Shown: positions 6,479 to 8,855 of the stretch, in pieces
Layout of the letters: the number at the start of each line of letters is the position of its first letter
How positions within the stretch are numbered: position 1 is the first letter of the stretch
Source of the DNA: Actinomycetota bacterium
GTDB taxonomy: Bacteria; Actinomycetota; Thermoleophilia; Gaiellales; Gaiellaceae
Assembly (NCBI GenBank): GCA_013821525.1
Contig: JACDGR010000120.1
Span: 1 to 8,855 of the forward strand
Direction: 5' to 3'
DNA: 8,855 nucleotides
The notes under the pieces: generated by a model
The model's database searches: none
What the model saw: only the letters and a program-made list of their open reading frames with translations
What the model was told of the DNA's origin: nothing
Program-made: the position numbers and the translations under genes

Positions 6479-7711
6479 ATGTCCGCGCCCATGCCGCTTC
6501 CGCGTCTACTGGTCCTGAACCAGTACTACCACCCGGGCGTGGAGGCGACAGCCCACCTGCTCACGGAGCTCTGTGAGTCGCTCACGCCCGACTATCGGGT
6601 GACGGTGATCACCGGCCGGCTCCGAGATCGCGAGGATCAACCAGACTACGAGCTTCGCAACGGCGTGGAAATCGTCCGTGTCCACTCGACCTCGTTCGAT
6701 CGCGCATCGATCTACGGGCGAGTGGCCAACTACTTCACGTATCTGGGTCGCGCCTTTCGACGAGGCCTGACCGCGCAGCGACCCGACATCATTCTCTGTA
6801 TGACCGATCCGCCGCTCGTCGGCGACATTGGCTACCTCATCGCCCGCAGATTCCGGCGGCCGCTTGTTGTCGTCAGCCAGGACGTCTTCCCTGAGGTTGC
6901 CGTCAACCTGAAGCGACTTCGACAGCCGATCGTGATCGCCCTCTTGGCGGCCTTGATCGCCTTTTACCTGCGCCGTGCCGCCCGCATCGTGGCGATCGGG
7001 CCTGTGATGAGAGACCGCCTGATCGCCAAGGGCGCGAGCCCCGATCGGATCTCCGTGATACCGAACTGGGTCGACGTCGCTGCGATCACGCCGCGGGATC
7101 ACGACAACGCCTGGTCGCAGGAGCAGGGACTCGACGAGAGGTTCGTCGTCATGCATTCGGGGAACGTGGGGCACGCCCAGAACCTTGACACGCTCCTTCG
7201 AGCGACACTCGAGCTCCGCGACCTGCACGACCTTCTCCTATTGATCGTCGGAACAGGCGCGCGACATGCCGAAATCTTCGGCCAGGCGCAGGCACTCGCC
7301 GATGACCGGATCAGGTTTCTTCCATACCAACCTCGTGATCGGCTTTCGGAGTCCCTGTCGAGTGCGCACGTGCACTACGTCGGTCTTTCTCCCGGGCTCG
7401 CCGGCTTCGTCGTTCCGAGCAGGCTGTACGGTGTGCTCGCGGCTGCCCGTCCAGTGCTCGTGGCAGCTGATCCGCAAAGCGAGACCGCGGCTCTCGTCCG
7501 CGAGATCGAGTGCGGTGTCGTCGTGCCGCCGAACTGTCCCGACCAGGTCGCACGGGCTATCCGGGAGTTCGCGAGCGGCGAGCACGACCTCTCGGAGATG
7601 GGCCGGCGCGGCAGGGCCTACGTCGAGGAGCACGCGAGCCTGAAAGAGGCCACCGCGCGCTACCGGGCGCTCCTCGGCGACGTGCGCGGACGACCGGCTT
7701 CGCCCTGCTGA
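6479..7711 (+). CDS. WbuB/WcaI-like GT4 glycosyltransferase
   Basis: A 410-residue GT-B glycosyltransferase resembling the WbuB/WcaI branch of GT4. The N-terminal domain starts LLVLNQYYHPGVEATAHLL (10-28), a pattern typical of this branch, followed by VTVITG (41-46), DIILCMTDPPL (103-113) and VVSQDVFPEVAV (131-142). The donor domain has SVIPNWVD (192-199), VMHSGNVGHAQNLDTLL (224-240), LLLIVGTGARH (253-263) and VVPSRLYGVLAAARPVL (311-327). The PSRLYGVLAA segment replaces the canonical EX7E and is normal for this branch. A hydrophobic stretch (149-172) may sit at the membrane interface. The ATG at 6479 has no good ribosome site; ATG 6491 is an equally workable start four codons later. It is the last gene of the plus-strand block, ending 19 bases from the convergent gene. 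WbuB-type enzymes transfer deoxy-amino sugars such as FucNAc, but the donor here cannot be assigned. Confidence 0.93.
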   Translation: MSAPMPLPRLLVLNQYYHPGVEATAHLLTELCESLTPDYRVTVITGRLRDREDQPDYELRNGVEIVRVHSTSFDRASIYGRVANYFTYLGRAFRRGLTAQRPDIILCMTDPPLVGDIGYLIARRFRRPLVVVSQDVFPEVAVNLKRLRQPIVIALLAALIAFYLRRAARIVAIGPVMRDRLIAKGASPDRISVIPNWVDVAAITPRDHDNAWSQEQGLDERFVVMHSGNVGHAQNLDTLLRATLELRDLHDLLLLIVGTGARHAEIFGQAQALADDRIRFLPYQPRDRLSESLSSAHVHYVGLSPGLAGFVVPSRLYGVLAAARPVLVAADPQSETAALVREIECGVVVPPNCPDQVARAIREFASGEHDLSEMGRRGRAYVEEHASLKEATARYRALLGDVRGRPASPC

Positions 7712-7730
7712 TCGGCGGTGGAGATCTGGG
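7712..7730. other. Convergent junction between two gene blocks
   Basis: Only 19 bases separate the stop codons of two converging genes. I see no GC-rich hairpin with a T-tract in or around it, so transcription from either side probably runs into the opposing gene or stops by another mechanism. Base composition shifts from about 60% GC on the left to about 74% on the right. Confidence 0.6.
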
Positions 7731-8729
7731 TCAAGCGCTGACGGCGCGCCGGTAAACGGCTACAAGCGCGGCAGCCTCGACCGGTCGCGAGAACCGCTCG
7801 GCGGATACGCGAGCGAGTGCGCCGAGCCGGCGCCGCTCTGATCCGTCCGGGAGCAGGCGTTCGAGTGCCACTCGCAGCGCGGGGCCATCGCGTGGCGGAA
7901 CTAGGACGGCTCCTTCGCCAAGATCGGCGAGACCGCCGACGCTCGTCGCGACCACCGGCCTGCCGTGGGCCATCGCCTCGCGCGCGGTCATCCCGTAGCC
8001 CTCGCGGCGTGAGGGAACGCAGACGACGGCCGCCCGCTCGTAGTACGAGCCGATCCGCGCCGGCGGAACGAATCCGATCGCCTCGGGAACGGTCGCCCGC
8101 AGCGGCCCGTCACCGACTATTACCCGCGGAAGCCCCTCGGTCACGTCCAGGAACTCGAGGATCCCCTTCTCCTCGCTCAGCCTGCCTGCGAAGAGCACAT
8201 GGGGCGGCTCGGCCGGGTCGCCGATCTGCTCCGGGATCCGCACGCCGGCGGGAATCACCTCCACGCGCTCTGCGCCGAGCTTCCGCGCCTCGGCCGCCAG
8301 GAAGCTCGAGGCCGCGATCACGGTGCGAGCGCCGCGCAGCAGCGGGCGCACGAGAGCGGGTGCGCGGCGGGCGAGCTCGACATCGGTGCCCCACACCTGG
8401 AGCACGTAGGGCTTCCCCGTCGCACGCGCCGCGATCGCGGACGGGATCCAGTGCGCGTGCACGAGGTCGGCGTCGCGCGCAGCAATCCGTGCGGCCCGCG
8501 CGTACGCGACCAGGAACGCCGGCACGAGTGCAAGCTTCCATGGCGCACCACGCAGGTTCTGTGCGATCCCGCCCCCATAGGCGATCCCGAAGTCGCGGAA
8601 GGTCACGGGCGAGACGACGTCGACCTCGACACCGAGCCCGCGCACTCCTACGACTGCAGCTTCGACGAAGTTCCCGGCCACGTCGCTCGCGTCACGCGGG
8701 TACGACGTCGTCAGGACGACGACCTTCAT
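7731..8729 (-). CDS. GT4-family glycosyltransferase
   Basis: A 332-residue GT4 glycosyltransferase with a full set of family features. The N-terminus MKVVVLTTSYPRD (1-13) is followed by GNFVEA (19-24), the usual activation loop. DLVHAHWI (88-95) and LQVWGTDVE (110-118) follow. The donor domain has VEVIPAGV (156-163), LFAGRLSEEKGI (179-190, donor-phosphate Arg and Lys) and IVGDGPLR (204-211). EGYGMTAREAMAHG (243-256) is a canonical EX7E motif with Glu243 and Glu251. The protein is slightly shorter than the usual 350-400 residues, mainly because of a compact segment around 190-225; no break is seen. The ATG overlaps the stop of the upstream membrane-protein gene (ATGA), so the two are co-transcribed. 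It is distinctly more GC-rich than the plus-strand genes and is probably part of a separate glycan operon. Donor and acceptor are unknown. Confidence 0.95.
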   Translation of the reverse strand: MKVVVLTTSYPRDASDVAGNFVEAAVVGVRGLGVEVDVVSPVTFRDFGIAYGGGIAQNLRGAPWKLALVPAFLVAYARAARIAARDADLVHAHWIPSAIAARATGKPYVLQVWGTDVELARRAPALVRPLLRGARTVIAASSFLAAEARKLGAERVEVIPAGVRIPEQIGDPAEPPHVLFAGRLSEEKGILEFLDVTEGLPRVIVGDGPLRATVPEAIGFVPPARIGSYYERAAVVCVPSRREGYGMTAREAMAHGRPVVATSVGGLADLGEGAVLVPPRDGPALRVALERLLPDGSERRRLGALARVSAERFSRPVEAAALVAVYRRAVSA

Positions 8730-8855
8730 TCCTGGCGCGCGAACACGACCGGAATCGCGACTGCGAGAGCCATGAACGCATAGAAGTAATAGAACTGCAT
8801 CGTCAGGTAGAACGCGTTCGACGCGAGCGTGCCCGCTAGCGCGGCGGTGCAGCCC
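8726..8855 (-). CDS. C-terminal end of a membrane protein, possibly O-antigen polymerase/ligase-like (5' end outside window)
   Basis: Only the last 42 codons are inside the window, in the frame whose TGA (8726-8728) overlaps the ATG of the downstream glycosyltransferase. The visible peptide is strongly hydrophobic and aromatic, with a likely transmembrane helix rich in Phe, Tyr and Ala (such as FYYFYAFMALAVAIPVVFA), ending in the short charged tail ARQE. A C-terminal helix like this next to a glycosyltransferase would suit an O-antigen ligase/polymerase (Wzy/WaaL type) or a flippase. The fragment is too short to choose among these or to exclude another membrane protein. The overlapping stop/start and the absence of internal stops support it being coding. 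Confidence 0.7.
   Translation of the reverse strand, partial: GCTAALAGTLASNAFYLTMQFYYFYAFMALAVAIPVVFARQE

Noticed and set aside
7690..7760. Possible bidirectional terminator at the convergent junction
   Set aside because: No stem-loop followed by a T-run could be found on either strand.
7817..8839. 340-codon plus-strand frame antisense to the minus-strand glycosyltransferase
   Set aside because: The translation is dominated by Arg, Ser and Pro, while the opposite strand encodes a complete GT4 protein with all motifs.

Overview
The window is a dense, almost gap-free block of surface-polysaccharide (O-antigen, capsule or exopolysaccharide type) biosynthesis genes from a high-GC bacterium. Hand-counted sample lines give roughly 60-63% GC over most of the plus-strand genes and about 74% over the minus-strand gene near the right end. 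High GC, frequent GTG/TTG starts, weak Shine-Dalgarno sites and Arg/Ala-rich proteins would fit an actinobacterium (Thermoleophilia-like lineages come to mind) or another high-GC phylum. The sequence alone does not settle the taxon.

Layout. Positions 1-7711 hold seven genes, all on the plus strand, with overlaps or gaps of at most 18 bases, so they are probably one operon that starts left of the window. In order: (1) the 3' part of an unrecognised gene whose product carries an internal duplication; (2) a CgeB-like glycosyltransferase that starts at a TTG overlapping the previous stop; (3) a cytoplasmic SGNH/GDSL hydrolase; (4) a SAM-dependent methyltransferase starting at a GTG that overlaps the hydrolase stop; (5) a GT4-type glycosyltransferase; (6) an asparagine-synthase-family glutamine amidotransferase (AsnB); (7) a WbuB/WcaI-like GT4 glycosyltransferase. 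Positions 7712-7730 separate this block from a convergent minus-strand pair that enters from the right: the last 42 codons of a membrane protein, then another GT4 glycosyltransferase starting at an ATGA overlap.

How the genes may work together (inference). The glycosyltransferases would add sugars to a lipid-linked oligosaccharide. The methyltransferase, SGNH hydrolase and AsnB-like amidotransferase are the kind of tailoring enzymes that decorate such glycans by methylation, acyl-ester chemistry, and amidation of a uronic acid. The clipped membrane protein on the minus strand could be a polymerase/ligase or flippase for a neighbouring glycan locus.

There is no gene-free stretch over 300 bases. 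I see no tRNA, rRNA, CRISPR array, insertion sequence, attachment site or clear intrinsic terminator. The least ordinary items are the internally duplicated protein at the left edge, the base-composition step at the convergent junction, and a perfect small hairpin just before the asnB start.
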